DNA of 64,000 nt. Source: Polaromonas sp. GTDB taxonomy: Bacteria > Pseudomonadota > Gammaproteobacteria > Burkholderiales > Burkholderiaceae_C. The position numbers and the translations under genes are program-made. This document shows positions 42,403-51,786 of the stretch, piece after piece (the stretch's first letter is position 1; each line of letters opens with the position of its first letter). The stretch covers positions 62,001 through 126,000 of the forward strand of contig JAAFIP010000003.1 of NCBI GenBank assembly GCA_013297865.1, in the 5' to 3' direction. A model generated the notes under the pieces. The model saw only the letters and a list, made by a program, of their open reading frames with translations. It had not been told where the DNA came from and did not search any database.

Positions 42403-42433
42403 AAAAAAAGGGAAGCGACTGCTTCCCTTTTTT
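42403..42433 (-). terminator. Terminator between tRNA-Gly and tRNA-Cys
   Basis: GGGAAGC-GACT-GCTTCCC hairpin with T-runs on both sides. Lies after tRNA-Gly (reading minus) and before tRNA-Cys, so tRNA-Cys/Leu probably have their own promoter. Confidence 0.88.
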
Positions 42434-42441
42434 CAACGATT

Positions 42442-42517
42442 TGGAGCGGGAAAAGAGTCTCGAACTCTCGACCTCAACCTTGGCAAGGTTGCGCTCTACC
42501 AACTGAGCTATTCCCGC
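42442..42517 (-). tRNA. tRNA-Gly (GCC)
   Basis: Acceptor GCGGGAA, D-arm AGCTCAGTTGGTAGAGC, anticodon loop TTGCCAA gives GCC, CCA encoded. 76 nt. It starts 27 bp after the lon stop codon on the same strand. Confidence 0.95.
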
Positions 42518-42544
42518 GTTGAAGGCATTATTGTAGCAGAACTT

Positions 42545-44974
42545 TTAGTGTTTTACAGAGGCGGCTGTCTCTGTAGGCGAAATTTTCGCTGTCTCTGCAG
42601 ACACCACGACAGGCTCGTCATCTGGCAGAGCCACGGGCAGTCTTTCCAGCGCAACAGCCAGCACCTGGTCGATCCATTTCACAGGCACGATTTCAAGGCC
42701 GTTTTTGACGTTTTCCGGGATGTCCTGCAGGTCTTTGGCGTTTTCTTCGGGGATAAGCACCGTCTTGATACCACCTCGCAAAGCAGCCAGCAGTTTTTCC
42801 TTCAAACCACCAATGCCAGTGACCTCGCCGCGCAAGGTAATTTCCCCCGTCATGGCCACATCGGCGCGCACGGGGATGCCCGTCAAGGCAGACACAAAGG
42901 CGGTTGTCATCGCTGCGCCAGCGCTGGGCCCGTCCTTGGGCGTTGCACCATCAGGCACATGGATGTGGACATCTTTTTTCTCAAACGCTTCGTCCTTGAT
43001 ACCCAGGCGGCGGGCTCGCGAGCGCACCACCGTGCGGGCCGCCTCCACCGACTCTTTCATGACATCACCCAGCGATCCAGTACGGGTGATGTTGCCTTTA
43101 CCGGGCATTAAAGCAGCCTCGATGGTCAGCAAGTCGCCACCCACCTCGGTCCATGCCAAGCCAACCACCTGGCCCACCTGGTTGTCTTTTTCAGCGCGGC
43201 CATAGGTGAATTTCTGCACCCCCAAAAAGTCGTTCAGATTGGCCCCAGTCACCACCACTTTGCTGGTGTATTTTTTCAGTTGCAGACCCTTGACCACCTT
43301 GCGGCAGATCTTGGAGAGTTCACGCTCCAGCGAACGCACACCGGCTTCGCGGGTGTAGTAGCGCACAATGTCGCGCACGGCAGACTCGGTGATTTCGAGT
43401 TCGGTGTCCTTGACGCCGTTGTTCTCCAACTGCTTGGGTGCCAGATAGCGCAGTGCAATACTGGTTTTTTCGTCTTCGGTGTAACCTGACAGACGGATCA
43501 CTTCCATGCGGTCCAGTAGCGCTGGGGGGATGTTCATGGAGTTGGACGTGGCCACAAACATCACGTCGCTCAAATCGAAATCCACGTCCACATAATGGTC
43601 GCTGAAGGTGTGGTTCTGCTCCGGGTCCAGCACCTCCAGCAGGGCGCTGGATGGATCACCGCGATACTCTGTGCCCAGCTTGTCAATCTCGTCCAGCAGG
43701 AACAGCGGGTTGCGCGTGGCGACCTTGGTCAGGCTTTGCAACACCTTGCCAGGCAGGGCGCCGATGTAGGTGCGACGGTGGCCACGGATCTCGGCTTCGT
43801 CGCGCATGCCGCCCAGTGCCATGCGCACATACTTGCGCCCTGTAGCTTTGGCTATCGACTGACCTAGCGAGGTTTTGCCCACGCCTGGGGGGCCTACCAG
43901 GCACAGGATGGGCGCTTTGACTTTGTCCACACGCTGCTGGACTGCGAGATATTCCAGAATGCGGTCTTTGACTTTTTCCAGGCCATAGTGGTCTGCGTTA
44001 AGCACCTCTTCAGCATGACCTAGGTTATGCTTGATCTTGGTCTTTTTGGACCACGGCAGGTTGATCAACACCTCAATATAGTTGCGCACCACGCTGGCTT
44101 CTGCTGACATGGGCGACATCAACTTGAGTTTTTTCAGTTCGCTCTCTGCTTTCTTGAGTGCGTCCTTGGGCATCTTGGCAAGCTTGATTTTTTTATCCAG
44201 CTCTTCAATATCGGCGCCCTCTTCTCCATCACCAAGCTCTTTTTGAATGGCTTTAACCTGTTCGTTCAGGTAAAAATCGCGCTGGTTTTTTTCCATCTGG
44301 CGCTTGACGCGACCACGGATTTTCTTGTCGACATTCAAGATATCGACTTCGCGTTCGATCTGCTCGTACACATTCTCCAGACGAGCCTTCACGTCGGACA
44401 GATCAAGCACAGCCTGTTTGTTGTCCAGCTTGAGCGGCACATGGGCTGCAATCGTGTCGGCCAAGCGGCCTGCATCGTCGATGCTGGAAATAGAGGTGAG
44501 TATTTCCGGCGGGATTTTTTTGTTCAGCTTGACGTACTGGTCAAACTGGCCAATGACGGCGCGGCGCAGGGCCTCAATGTCATTGCTGCGTGGCTCGCTT
44601 GGTGCCTCGGGTTCAATGGGCGTGACATTGGCGCTGAAGTGCACTTCACCATCGGTAATCTTGTTGACCTTGGCACGCTGCTGGCCTTCAACCAGCACCT
44701 TGACGGTGCCGTCAGGCAGCTTGAGCATCTGCAGGATGGTAGACACACAACCTACGGCAAACATGTCTTCCACTGCTGGCTCGTCCTTGGCCGCAGCCTT
44801 CTGGGCGACCAGCATGATGCGGCGCTCGGCCTCCATGGCAGATTCCAGCGCCTTGATGCTTTTGGCGCGTCCAACGAACAAAGGAATCACCATGTGAGGA
44901 AAAACCACTACATCGCGCAAGGGCAGTAGCGGCAGATCTATCGGCTCAGAAGGAAGGGTGGTGTTGCCTGACAT
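42545..44974 (-). CDS. lon: ATP-dependent protease La (Lon)
   Basis: Cytosolic AAA+ protease that degrades misfolded and regulatory proteins. 809 residues, normal length. LON substrate-binding N-domain (LPLLPLRDVVVFPHMVIPLF), Walker A GPPGVGKTS, Walker B LFLLDEIDKLG, and Ser of the Ser-Lys dyad in PKDGPSAGAAMTT. A sigma-32-like promoter (TTGAA - 14 - CCCCGATAT) lies upstream at 45010-45041. clpX is further upstream in the same direction, 167 bp away. tRNA-Gly follows directly. Confidence 0.97.
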   Translation of the reverse strand: MSGNTTLPSEPIDLPLLPLRDVVVFPHMVIPLFVGRAKSIKALESAMEAERRIMLVAQKAAAKDEPAVEDMFAVGCVSTILQMLKLPDGTVKVLVEGQQRAKVNKITDGEVHFSANVTPIEPEAPSEPRSNDIEALRRAVIGQFDQYVKLNKKIPPEILTSISSIDDAGRLADTIAAHVPLKLDNKQAVLDLSDVKARLENVYEQIEREVDILNVDKKIRGRVKRQMEKNQRDFYLNEQVKAIQKELGDGEEGADIEELDKKIKLAKMPKDALKKAESELKKLKLMSPMSAEASVVRNYIEVLINLPWSKKTKIKHNLGHAEEVLNADHYGLEKVKDRILEYLAVQQRVDKVKAPILCLVGPPGVGKTSLGQSIAKATGRKYVRMALGGMRDEAEIRGHRRTYIGALPGKVLQSLTKVATRNPLFLLDEIDKLGTEYRGDPSSALLEVLDPEQNHTFSDHYVDVDFDLSDVMFVATSNSMNIPPALLDRMEVIRLSGYTEDEKTSIALRYLAPKQLENNGVKDTELEITESAVRDIVRYYTREAGVRSLERELSKICRKVVKGLQLKKYTSKVVVTGANLNDFLGVQKFTYGRAEKDNQVGQVVGLAWTEVGGDLLTIEAALMPGKGNITRTGSLGDVMKESVEAARTVVRSRARRLGIKDEAFEKKDVHIHVPDGATPKDGPSAGAAMTTAFVSALTGIPVRADVAMTGEITLRGEVTGIGGLKEKLLAALRGGIKTVLIPEENAKDLQDIPENVKNGLEIVPVKWIDQVLAVALERLPVALPDDEPVVVSAETAKISPTETAASVKH

Positions 44975-45009
44975 GGTTGTCTTTCAGCTTTAATGGGGTG
45001 TAGATTGAA

Positions 45010-45041
45010 ATATCGGGGCAAAGTTCGTGGATTTCAAGGCC
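45010..45041 (-). promoter_or_regulatory. Sigma-32-like heat-shock promoter before lon
   Basis: On the minus strand: CCTTGAAA then 13 bases to CCCCGATAT, close to the CTTGAA/CCCCAT consensus. About 40-70 bp upstream of the lon start. Not tested. Confidence 0.7.
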
Positions 45042-45141
45042 CCAGATGTTTCAGGCGTGATCAGGTGTTCAGAGCCAAAACGCAAGAAAGGGCTGCACAC
45101 ACTTATGCCCATTGCTGCGACATAAGTGCATGGCCCATGCA

Positions 45142-46404
45142 TCAGGCCTTTTTGGCCGCCTCACGGTACACCAGCAGCGGTGGCTTGTTTTCATCGATCG
45201 TGGATTCATCCACCACGACTTTTTCCACATTGCCTGCATTGGGCAGGTCAAACATGGTGTCAATCAGGGCATTCTCAAGGATGGAGCGCAGACCGCGTGC
45301 GCCTGTTTTGCGCACCAGGGCTTTGCGGGCAATGGCCTTGAGCGCGCTGGGGCGCACCTCCAGCTCAGCGCCTTCCATGGCCAGCAGCTTGGCGTATTGT
45401 TTGACCAGCGCGTTTTTAGGCTCCGTCAGAATCTGCACCATGGCCTCTTCGCTCAGCTCGGCCAAGGAAGCTACCACGGGCATACGCCCGATCAGTTCGG
45501 GAATCAGTCCATACTTGATCAAGTCTTCGGGCTCAATTTCCTGGAAACTCTGCGTCAGGCTACGCTGTTTTTTGCTTTTGACTGTGGCACCAAAACCAAT
45601 ACCTGAGGCCTCGGTGCGCGCCTCAACGACTTTTTCCAGACCGGCAAACGCACCACCACAGATAAACAGAATGTTAGTGGTATCGATCTGCAGGAAGTCC
45701 TGGTTGGGGTGCTTGCGCCCGCCCTGAGGGGGTACGCTAGCCATCGTGCCCTCAATGATCTTGAGCAAGGCCTGCTGTACGCCTTCACCCGACACATCAC
45801 GCGTAATGGAGGGGTTGTCGGATTTGCGCGAAATCTTGTCAATCTCGTCGATATACACAATGCCCTGCTGCGCACGCTCCACTTCGTAATTGCAGCTTTG
45901 CAGCAGCTTGGAGATGATGTTTTCTACATCTTCGCCTACATAGCCAGCTTCCGTCAGCGTTGTAGCATCAGCCATCACAAAAGGCACGTTCAACATGCGT
46001 GCCATGGTCTGGGCCAACAGGGTCTTGCCCGAGCCAGTGGGGCCTATCAGCAGAATATTGCTTTTGGTCAGCTCGACATCACCGGCTTTGGATTTGTCTT
46101 TGTAGCGCAGACGCTTGTAGTGGTTATAAACCGCCACAGCCAATGCGCGCTTGGCGGCATCCTGGCCGATCACATAATTGTCCAGATTATTCTTGATCTC
46201 CAGCGGTGTGGGCAGATCGCCACGCGCCTCGCGTTCGGTCTCAGGCAGGATTTCATCGCGGATGATGTCGTTGCACAGATCAATGCACTCATCGCAGATG
46301 AACACTGACGGCCCAGCAATGAGCTTTTTGACCTCGTGCTGGCTTTTGCCACAGAAGGAGCAGTACAGTGTTTTTTCGCTCTGAGAGCCTTTACGGTCGG
46401 CCAT
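45142..46404 (-). CDS. clpX: ClpX ATPase subunit
   Basis: Unfoldase that delivers proteins to ClpP. 420 residues. N-terminal zinc domain Cys4 (CSFCGKSQ and CDECIDLC), Walker [17 protein letters not shown], Walker [12 protein letters not shown], and the ClpP-docking IGF loop in SGIGFGATV. The loop implies that a ClpP exists. Yet clpP, normally directly upstream, is not here: upstream in the same direction is a CobD/CbiB-like gene at 46536. lon follows downstream. Confidence 0.96.
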   Translation of the reverse strand: MADRKGSQSEKTLYCSFCGKSQHEVKKLIAGPSVFICDECIDLCNDIIRDEILPETEREARGDLPTPLEIKNNLDNYVIGQDAAKRALAVAVYNHYKRLRYKDKSKAGDVELTKSNILLIGPTGSGKTLLAQTMARMLNVPFVMADATTLTEAGYVGEDVENIISKLLQSCNYEVERAQQGIVYIDEIDKISRKSDNPSITRDVSGEGVQQALLKIIEGTMASVPPQGGRKHPNQDFLQIDTTNILFICGGAFAGLEKVVEARTEASGIGFGATVKSKKQRSLTQSFQEIEPEDLIKYGLIPELIGRMPVVASLAELSEEAMVQILTEPKNALVKQYAKLLAMEGAELEVRPSALKAIARKALVRKTGARGLRSILENALIDTMFDLPNAGNVEKVVVDESTIDENKPPLLVYREAAKKA

Positions 46405-46535
46405 GAATGGGTGCCTGGTTACGCTAATTTGACAATGATACTGCTAAGACGTAACCAAAATCTGTGTAAGGGCTGTTTTTGGCATGTTTTAGCTTTCAGC
46501 TGTGTTTCCCCAGTGCACGCCAAGGGTGCGTCACG

Positions 46536-47582
46536 CTACCCCAGCAGGCGTGCCACTGTCAGCAACGCCAGTAAAAGCATCCACAAGACAACGCTGCGCC
46601 AGACCAAACCGACAATGCTGCGCAGATGGGTCACGCTGGGCTCACGGCCTGCGGTGGTTTCGGGGGCATTGGCTCCCAGTGGCATGGTGGCATCAGTCTG
46701 GTAGGCTTGAGAAGCCATGGGTGAAAACACTTCTTTGAGGGCTTCGCCCCCCAAACGCACATTCACTGCGCCTGAGGTAGCCGCGAGAATGACGCCGTCG
46801 TTATCGTTCATGCCGTCGGACATATTGTTGCGTGCCAGGCGCTGGGCAAAGTTGCGCCAGCTGTCGATGGCTTCCTCAAAATTGCCCACCACCGCAAAGC
46901 CCAGAGAGGTCACACGTGCTGGCAGCCAGTCCACTGCGGCCCAGGCTTGCTGTGCTGCGTTCAGAAGGCTGCTACTTACCTGCAGCTTGCTCATGGGGGC
47001 GTTGCGCAGGGCTGCATGACGGGTGTAGTAGCGGTTGGCAAACTCGCTCATACGGTAGATGATGGCACCCGCTGGCCCCAGACCAAACGCCGCCAACAGC
47101 GCATACCAGCCCAGGACACCAAACACATGGCGATGGGCGGCCAGAACAGAGTGTTCGATGACATGGCGCACGATCTCGCTTTTGGGCAAGTCGCTGGCAT
47201 CTACCTGTTTCCAGGCTGCCAGTGCCCTGCGGGCTGCCACTTCATCACCGGCATCCAGGGCTTCACGAATGGTAGTGAAGTGATGGCTGAACTGGCGAAA
47301 ACCCAGGGTGACATACAGTGTTGCGGCATGCAGCACAAATGCAATCACCACCCCTGACCAGCCCAGTGCCAGGATCAAGGCCCAATGCAAGGCCAGTGCT
47401 GCCAACGCAGGCAGCAGCACCAAGGCACTCCAGGCCAACCAGCCATGGGGCGTTTGACCGGCATCCAGCGTTCTGCTGGCGGTGCGCGCCCAACTGCGCA
47501 CGGCCATATACACCGTGTTATTCAGCGGCAGTGGACGGATCTGCTCCACCAGCAGGGCAAAGAGAATGGCAAAAAAGCTCAT
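46536..47582 (-). CDS. CobD/CbiB-family membrane protein
   Basis: 348 residues. Start FAILFALLVEQIRPLPLNN is typical of the CobD/CbiB-like family in betaproteobacteria. Several hydrophobic segments (LVLLPALAALALHWALILAL, GVVIAFVLHAATLYVTLG, YALLAAFGLGPAGAIIY, LWMLLLALLTVARLLG). FEEAIDSWRNFAQRLARNN region is also typical. True CobD works in cobalamin assembly, but this stand-alone member without other cob genes may have another role. It occupies the place before clpX where clpP usually is. Confidence 0.78.
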   Translation of the reverse strand: MSFFAILFALLVEQIRPLPLNNTVYMAVRSWARTASRTLDAGQTPHGWLAWSALVLLPALAALALHWALILALGWSGVVIAFVLHAATLYVTLGFRQFSHHFTTIREALDAGDEVAARRALAAWKQVDASDLPKSEIVRHVIEHSVLAAHRHVFGVLGWYALLAAFGLGPAGAIIYRMSEFANRYYTRHAALRNAPMSKLQVSSSLLNAAQQAWAAVDWLPARVTSLGFAVVGNFEEAIDSWRNFAQRLARNNMSDGMNDNDGVILAATSGAVNVRLGGEALKEVFSPMASQAYQTDATMPLGANAPETTAGREPSVTHLRSIVGLVWRSVVLWMLLLALLTVARLLG

Positions 47583-47647
47583 GCGTTGTCATGGAATGGA
47601 TTGCAACCATCATAGCGCGCAGACTCAGGCTTGGGCAGTTTGAGGCA

Positions 47648-48346
47648 TCAAGCCATTAAAAAACGGTACAAATTGCGCAACATTCCCGCTGTGGCACCCC
47701 AAACAAAACGGTCTTGTGGTGCCAGTGGGGTGCCGCGCCAATGCATGGAAAACCATTCGCGCTGCACCTCGCCCCAAGCAAATTGATGGCGCGCATGGTG
47801 GGCGGGATTCATCAAAAACGACAGTGGTATTTCAAACACATCGTCCACCTCGTCCGGATTAGCCTGCAGCGTAAATCCTGGCCGTACCAAAGCGACAACT
47901 GGGGTGATGTGAAAGGCTGTGCCTGTGATGTAGCGCGGCAGGCTGCCCAGCACTTCGCAGTATTCGCTGGCCAGTGCTACCTCTTCCCGCGCTTCGCGCA
48001 GTGCAGCGGCTGCCGCATCAGCGTCGGTGTCATCCACTTTGCCGCCTGCAAAAGCGATTTGACCTGAATGGGTAGACAGATGGGCCGTGCGCTGGGTCAG
48101 CAGCAAAGTGGGCTCCTCATGCATCACCAGTGCTATTAGCACAGCGGCCTGTGCAGGGGCGCGGTCACTGAAACGGGGCTCTTCCCTCAGCTCAGGCGCC
48201 CACTGGGGTGGACTGGCAAATCGTGAACGCAGCTTGTCTGGCGTCAAGGCATGTGCGGGCACAGCACTGAGGTGCGTGTCGTAGCCCACGATGGGGACGG
48301 TGCGTGGGTCGAAATTCGGGATTTTGGACAGGGGAACGAAGGTCAT
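47648..48346 (-). CDS. Nudix hydrolase, CoA pyrophosphatase-like
   Basis: 232 residues. Nudix box GGKVDDTDADAAAAALREAR followed by EEVAL matches Gx5Ex7REUxEExGU apart from the Asp spacing typical for the NudL group. LLTQRTAHLSTHSGQIAFAG is the CoA-pyrophosphatase signature. Likely splits CoA or acyl-CoA to 4'-phosphopantetheine. Downstream of rplS by 140 bp. Confidence 0.85.
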   Translation of the reverse strand: MTFVPLSKIPNFDPRTVPIVGYDTHLSAVPAHALTPDKLRSRFASPPQWAPELREEPRFSDRAPAQAAVLIALVMHEEPTLLLTQRTAHLSTHSGQIAFAGGKVDDTDADAAAAALREAREEVALASEYCEVLGSLPRYITGTAFHITPVVALVRPGFTLQANPDEVDDVFEIPLSFLMNPAHHARHQFAWGEVQREWFSMHWRGTPLAPQDRFVWGATAGMLRNLYRFLMA

Positions 48347-48432
48347 GCAGGAGTGTAATAGGCTGGATAGTGAAGGCTGTAAATTGCCAGCGTATGTGCG
48401 ACGAATAAGGCCATGCGACCAGGCTTAGGCGC

Positions 48433-48466
48433 AAAAAAACCGCTTCGGTCTGCACCTCAGCGGTTT
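48433..48466 (-). terminator. Terminator after rplS
   Basis: Reading minus: AAAACCGCT, loop with an internal GGT...ACC stem, AGCGG, then seven T. Directly after the rplS stop. Confidence 0.82.
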
Positions 48467-48486
48467 TGGGTCTGGTCAGCTGCAGC

Positions 48487-48879
48487 TTAGGCGGCGGCTG
48501 GTGCCTCGGCAGCCACTTTGTTGTTGCGGGTGAGCTTTTCCTTGATACGTGCCGACTTGCCGCTGCGGTCACGCAGGTAATACAGTTTGGCGCGGCGTAC
48601 ATCGCCACGGCGCTTGACTTCGACGCTGGCGATCAGCGGGCTGTAGGTTTGGAACGTACGCTCCACGCCTTCGCCACTGGAGATCTTGCGAACGATGAAG
48701 CTGCTGTTGAGGCCGCGGTTGCGCTTGGCAATGACCACGCCTTCGTAAGCCTGCACGCGCTTGCGGGTGCCTTCAACAACGTTGACGTTAACGATCACAG
48801 TATCGCCAGGGGCAAATGCGGGAATGGTTTTGCCCAGACGGGCGATTTCCTCTTGTTCGAGGGTTTGGATCAAGTTCAT
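48487..48879 (-). CDS. rplS: 50S ribosomal protein L19
   Basis: Start taken at ATG 48879 ([16 protein letters not shown]); 130 residues. [20 protein letters not shown] and [19 protein letters not shown] are the family motifs, with [20 protein letters not shown] after. Ala-rich tail (EAPAAA). In most betaproteobacteria it directly follows trmD; here an OmpV-like gene is between. A TATAAT box lies at 48999-49004 upstream. Confidence 0.96.
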   Translation of the reverse strand: MNLIQTLEQEEIARLGKTIPAFAPGDTVIVNVNVVEGTRKRVQAYEGVVIAKRNRGLNSSFIVRKISSGEGVERTFQTYSPLIASVEVKRRGDVRRAKLYYLRDRSGKSARIKEKLTRNNKVAAEAPAAA

Positions 48880-48998
48880 GTTGAGACTCACATCAGTTTT
48901 AGATCATGCCGGCTACGCTAGGGGCGACGTTTTTCACTGCTGTGGCTGCTCTGGGCAGTCGAGTGTGTCGCGGCGGGTATAGGATCGAAAAGCTCTCC

Positions 48999-49024
48999 AT
49001 TATAGCAAATGCGGGGGGTGCCAA
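48999..49024 (-). promoter_or_regulatory. Likely sigma-70 promoter of rplS
   Basis: On the minus strand TTGCTATAATGG has a perfect TATAAT with TG one base before it (extended -10 like). A weak -35 (TTGGCA at 49024-49019) is only 14 bases away, so the -10 carries the evidence. Confidence 0.55.
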
Positions 49025-49060
49025 GCACGGCTGGCACTGGCCTATGCGGGCAGGCCTGGT

Positions 49061-49855
49061 TCAGTACAGACGGTACAGCAAGGACGCCGTGCCACTCAGG
49101 CTACCGGAACTGTCCATCAACGGACTTTGGCGGATACGGCTGCCATAGGCCCTGTAGCGTGCGCCCAACACCAGACTGAGGCTAGGCGTCAAGTCCGTGC
49201 TGGCGGACAGGCCGATGTTGAAATTGGTGGCAGAACCCGGCTCATAGGCAGGACGGCCTGCTATCGCTTCTGCTGCAGTGACCCCATAGTAATAATTGGT
49301 CAGCTTGGAGCTGTTGTTTTGGGCACTGACATAGGGCGTGAACGACCAGTCGCCCAGCCCAGCACGCCAGCCAATGCCCACCTCGGTGCGCAGGCCCTTG
49401 CTGTTACCCGTTGCGTCGGCTCCCGCCTCCAGCCATATCTGGCCTACCGGTGTCGTGAATTTGGTGCCAACGCCCAGCAAGACGCTGGGTTTACGCCGCG
49501 CCATGCCTGCAAAAATGGGGGCATCCGACTCTTTATAGCCCTGCAGCAAAGCGTCTGCACGCAAATTCACCGAGAAATCAGTGTTGGCAGGGTCGGTTAC
49601 GGTAAATTCGGCGCTGGTGCCGCGCAAGGAAAAACGCTGGGTCTGTATCTGTAACGCGGGAATCACGGTGGTTTTGATGCCCAAGCCTTTGTAACCGTCG
49701 TCGCTGGCAACGATGCCCAAGCCCAGCTTGAGGGTGTTGCTTTGCGGTTTAAGCTGCGCCCACGCGCAATTGGCTGACAGAGCCGTAGCCAAAACGACCA
49801 CGGTTACCCTCGCCTGGTGTGGCAAGCAGCGCAAACCTGTGTAAAACCGTGTCAT
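49061..49855 (-). CDS. MipA/OmpV-family outer membrane protein
   Basis: Start taken at ATG 49855 (MTRFYTGLRCLPHQARVTVV); 264 residues. Signal peptide LATALSANCAWAQ. Alternating beta-strand pattern to the C-terminus, e.g. KPSVLLGVGTKFTTPVGQIW and SLVLGARYRAYGSRIRQSPL, ending in aromatic LLYRLY. MipA/OmpV type, outer membrane. It stands between trmD and rplS, so it interrupts the ribosomal operon order. Function not clear. Confidence 0.8.
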   Translation of the reverse strand: MTRFYTGLRCLPHQARVTVVVLATALSANCAWAQLKPQSNTLKLGLGIVASDDGYKGLGIKTTVIPALQIQTQRFSLRGTSAEFTVTDPANTDFSVNLRADALLQGYKESDAPIFAGMARRKPSVLLGVGTKFTTPVGQIWLEAGADATGNSKGLRTEVGIGWRAGLGDWSFTPYVSAQNNSSKLTNYYYGVTAAEAIAGRPAYEPGSATNFNIGLSASTDLTPSLSLVLGARYRAYGSRIRQSPLMDSSGSLSGTASLLYRLY

Positions 49856-50037
49856 GACAATGTTGCTCTTCTTGTGGCGGTGGATGTTGTTCACTGCAAA
49901 GACGAATACGTCTGTTTAGTCTAGCATTCCGACACAAACCCTGCTTCCAATCAGGACTGGGTTTACGCAAGTTTTACACGACTTGGCCAGTTTTATGAGG
50001 CTGGTGAAGCCCCGCTTTGACCTGCTTTAGCTGAAAA

Positions 50038-50736
50038 CTATAGCAAGTCAGGCCGCAGCTGTGCGGTCAACGCCTGACGCTGGGCATTACGCCAGCGTTC
50101 AATCTCAGCATGGTTGCCAGAAAGCAACACAGCGGGCACGCCCTGCCCGCGCCATACCTCAGGTCGGGTGTAGTGGCCGCAGTCCAGCAAGCCGCCTACA
50201 GCGGGGTTGAAGCTGTCCTGGGCGTGGCTGTCTGCATCACCGAGGACGCCGGGTTGCAGACGGGCCACTGCGTCCAGTAATGCCATCGCAGCGATTTCAC
50301 CGCCAGACAGTACAAAGTCGCCCAGACTGATCTGCGCTGTCACAAACTGGTCGATAAAACGCTGGTCCAGGCCTTCGTAGCGGCCGCAGACCAAAATGGC
50401 TCCGCGGCTGTCGGACCAGCGCTGCACCTGAGTATGGTCGAGTTTGGCTCCAATCGGGGAAAACAGGACAACAGGGCACGCGTCCTGACGCTCAGCCTGG
50501 ATGCTTTCTACGCAGCGCGCCAGTGGCTCCGCCATCATGACCATGCCAGGGCCACCGCCAAAGGGGCGATCATCGGTGCGGCGGTAGTTGCCGTCAGCTT
50601 TGTCACGCGGGCTGGTAAAGCGCACATCCACCAGGCGGCTGCCGTCAGCTTGCGCCTCAAACGCACGCCGGTTGATGCCAGTTTGCATGAATGGTGCAAA
50701 CAGCTCCGGGAACAGTGTGATGATGTCGAAACGCAT
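50038..50736 (-). CDS. trmD: tRNA (guanine-37-N1)-methyltransferase
   Basis: Methylates G37 of tRNAs using SAM. 232 residues. FDIITLFPELFAPF start; trefoil-knot SAM site ILVCGRYEGLDQRFI and LSGGEIAAMALLDAVARL. Four bp downstream of rimM. In usual order it would be followed by rplS; here the OmpV-like gene comes first. Confidence 0.97.
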   Translation of the reverse strand: MRFDIITLFPELFAPFMQTGINRRAFEAQADGSRLVDVRFTSPRDKADGNYRRTDDRPFGGGPGMVMMAEPLARCVESIQAERQDACPVVLFSPIGAKLDHTQVQRWSDSRGAILVCGRYEGLDQRFIDQFVTAQISLGDFVLSGGEIAAMALLDAVARLQPGVLGDADSHAQDSFNPAVGGLLDCGHYTRPEVWRGQGVPAVLLSGNHAEIERWRNAQRQALTAQLRPDLL

Positions 50737-50740
50737 GGCT

Positions 50741-51322
50741 TCAGTAATCGGGCTGCCAGTCCACGGTGATGCGTCTGTCTGCCAAGCTCACCTCGTCTAC
50801 ATAGACCGACACGAACGGAATCAGGGTTTCCTGTTTTTTGCCGTCGGTTTCCATCTCAATCACCATCACGGTTTGCGGGCCGGTGGACAGCAGGTCCCTG
50901 ACCACACCGATCGCAAGGCCTTCACGATTGACTACGGCAAGGCCGATCAAATCCACCCAGTAAAACTCGTCTTTAGCTGCCGTGGGGAATGATGAGCGCG
51001 CCACAAAGACTCTGGCACCACGCAGCAGCTCGGCGCTGCTGCGGTCATCGCAGGCGTCGGCTTGGGCAACAACAGTGTCGGAGTGGTCCTTGGCGCTGCG
51101 GATTTTGAGCAACTGACAGCCCGTAAAGGCCTGCGCTTTGGCCACGATGCCTGCGCGGGGCTCAGGCGGCAGCAGATACCAGCGTTTGGAAGAAAAAAGC
51201 GCCTCGGGCGAGGCGCTGTAGGGGATGACCTTGAAAAAGCCTTTGATGCCCCAGGCATCAGCAATGCGCCCTACTTCAATGGCGTCTGCGGGCAAAGCCG
51301 CAGGTTCCAGACATGGCAACAT
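50741..51322 (-). CDS. rimM: Ribosome maturation factor RimM
   Basis: 193 residues. VGRIADAWGIKGFFKVIP N-terminal domain and FYWVDLIGLAVVNREG plus ETLIPFVSVYVDEV in the PRC-barrel domain. Binds S19 and helps 30S assembly. Between rpsP (37 bp) and trmD (4 bp). Confidence 0.96.
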   Translation of the reverse strand: MLPCLEPAALPADAIEVGRIADAWGIKGFFKVIPYSASPEALFSSKRWYLLPPEPRAGIVAKAQAFTGCQLLKIRSAKDHSDTVVAQADACDDRSSAELLRGARVFVARSSFPTAAKDEFYWVDLIGLAVVNREGLAIGVVRDLLSTGPQTVMVIEMETDGKKQETLIPFVSVYVDEVSLADRRITVDWQPDY

Positions 51323-51359
51323 GTCTTTCAGAAGCCCAGACAGCGCATGCGCCTGAAAA

Positions 51360-51617
51360 TCAGGCAGCTTGGGTTTTGGCGGCCAGTTGAGCGATCAAAC
51401 GCTCAACGGTGGGGGAAGCTTGCGCGCCGACGCTTTTCCAGTAGGTCAAGCGGTCTTGTGCAATGCGCAGGCCTTCCTCGCCTTCGATGGCGATCGGGTT
51501 GTAGAAACCCAGACGCTCAATGAAATGACCGTCGCGGCGGGTGCGCTTGTCAGCGACCACAATGTTGTAGAACGGACGGGCTTTTGCGCCGCCGCGTGAG
51601 AGTCGAATGACGACCAT
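51360..51617 (-). CDS. rpsP: 30S ribosomal protein S16
   Basis: Start taken at ATG 51617 ([20 protein letters not shown]), preceded by GAAGGAACA; 85 residues. [20 protein letters not shown] signature. First gene of rpsP-rimM-trmD. Confidence 0.97.
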   Translation of the reverse strand: MVVIRLSRGGAKARPFYNIVVADKRTRRDGHFIERLGFYNPIAIEGEEGLRIAQDRLTYWKSVGAQASPTVERLIAQLAAKTQAA

Positions 51618-51709
51618 GGTGTGTTCCTTCGGGTGGGGTGAAATTTCTTTGGCAGCGTTTGAGACACGCGACATAGCCACCCGGCCAGCGACACGCTGCA
51701 AAGCCTTAT

Positions 51710-51738
51710 ATTATAGCCTTGATTCTCCTGCTTGACCA
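51710..51738 (-). promoter_or_regulatory. Promoter of the rpsP operon
   Basis: On the minus strand TGGTCA (51738-51733), 17 bases, TATAAT (51715-51710). Predicted leader of about 85 nt to rpsP. Confidence 0.7.
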
Positions 51739-51786
51739 TCTCCTCCAGCCAGCCGTTTTTTACACCTGCCTCAAGGTCCCAGACAC

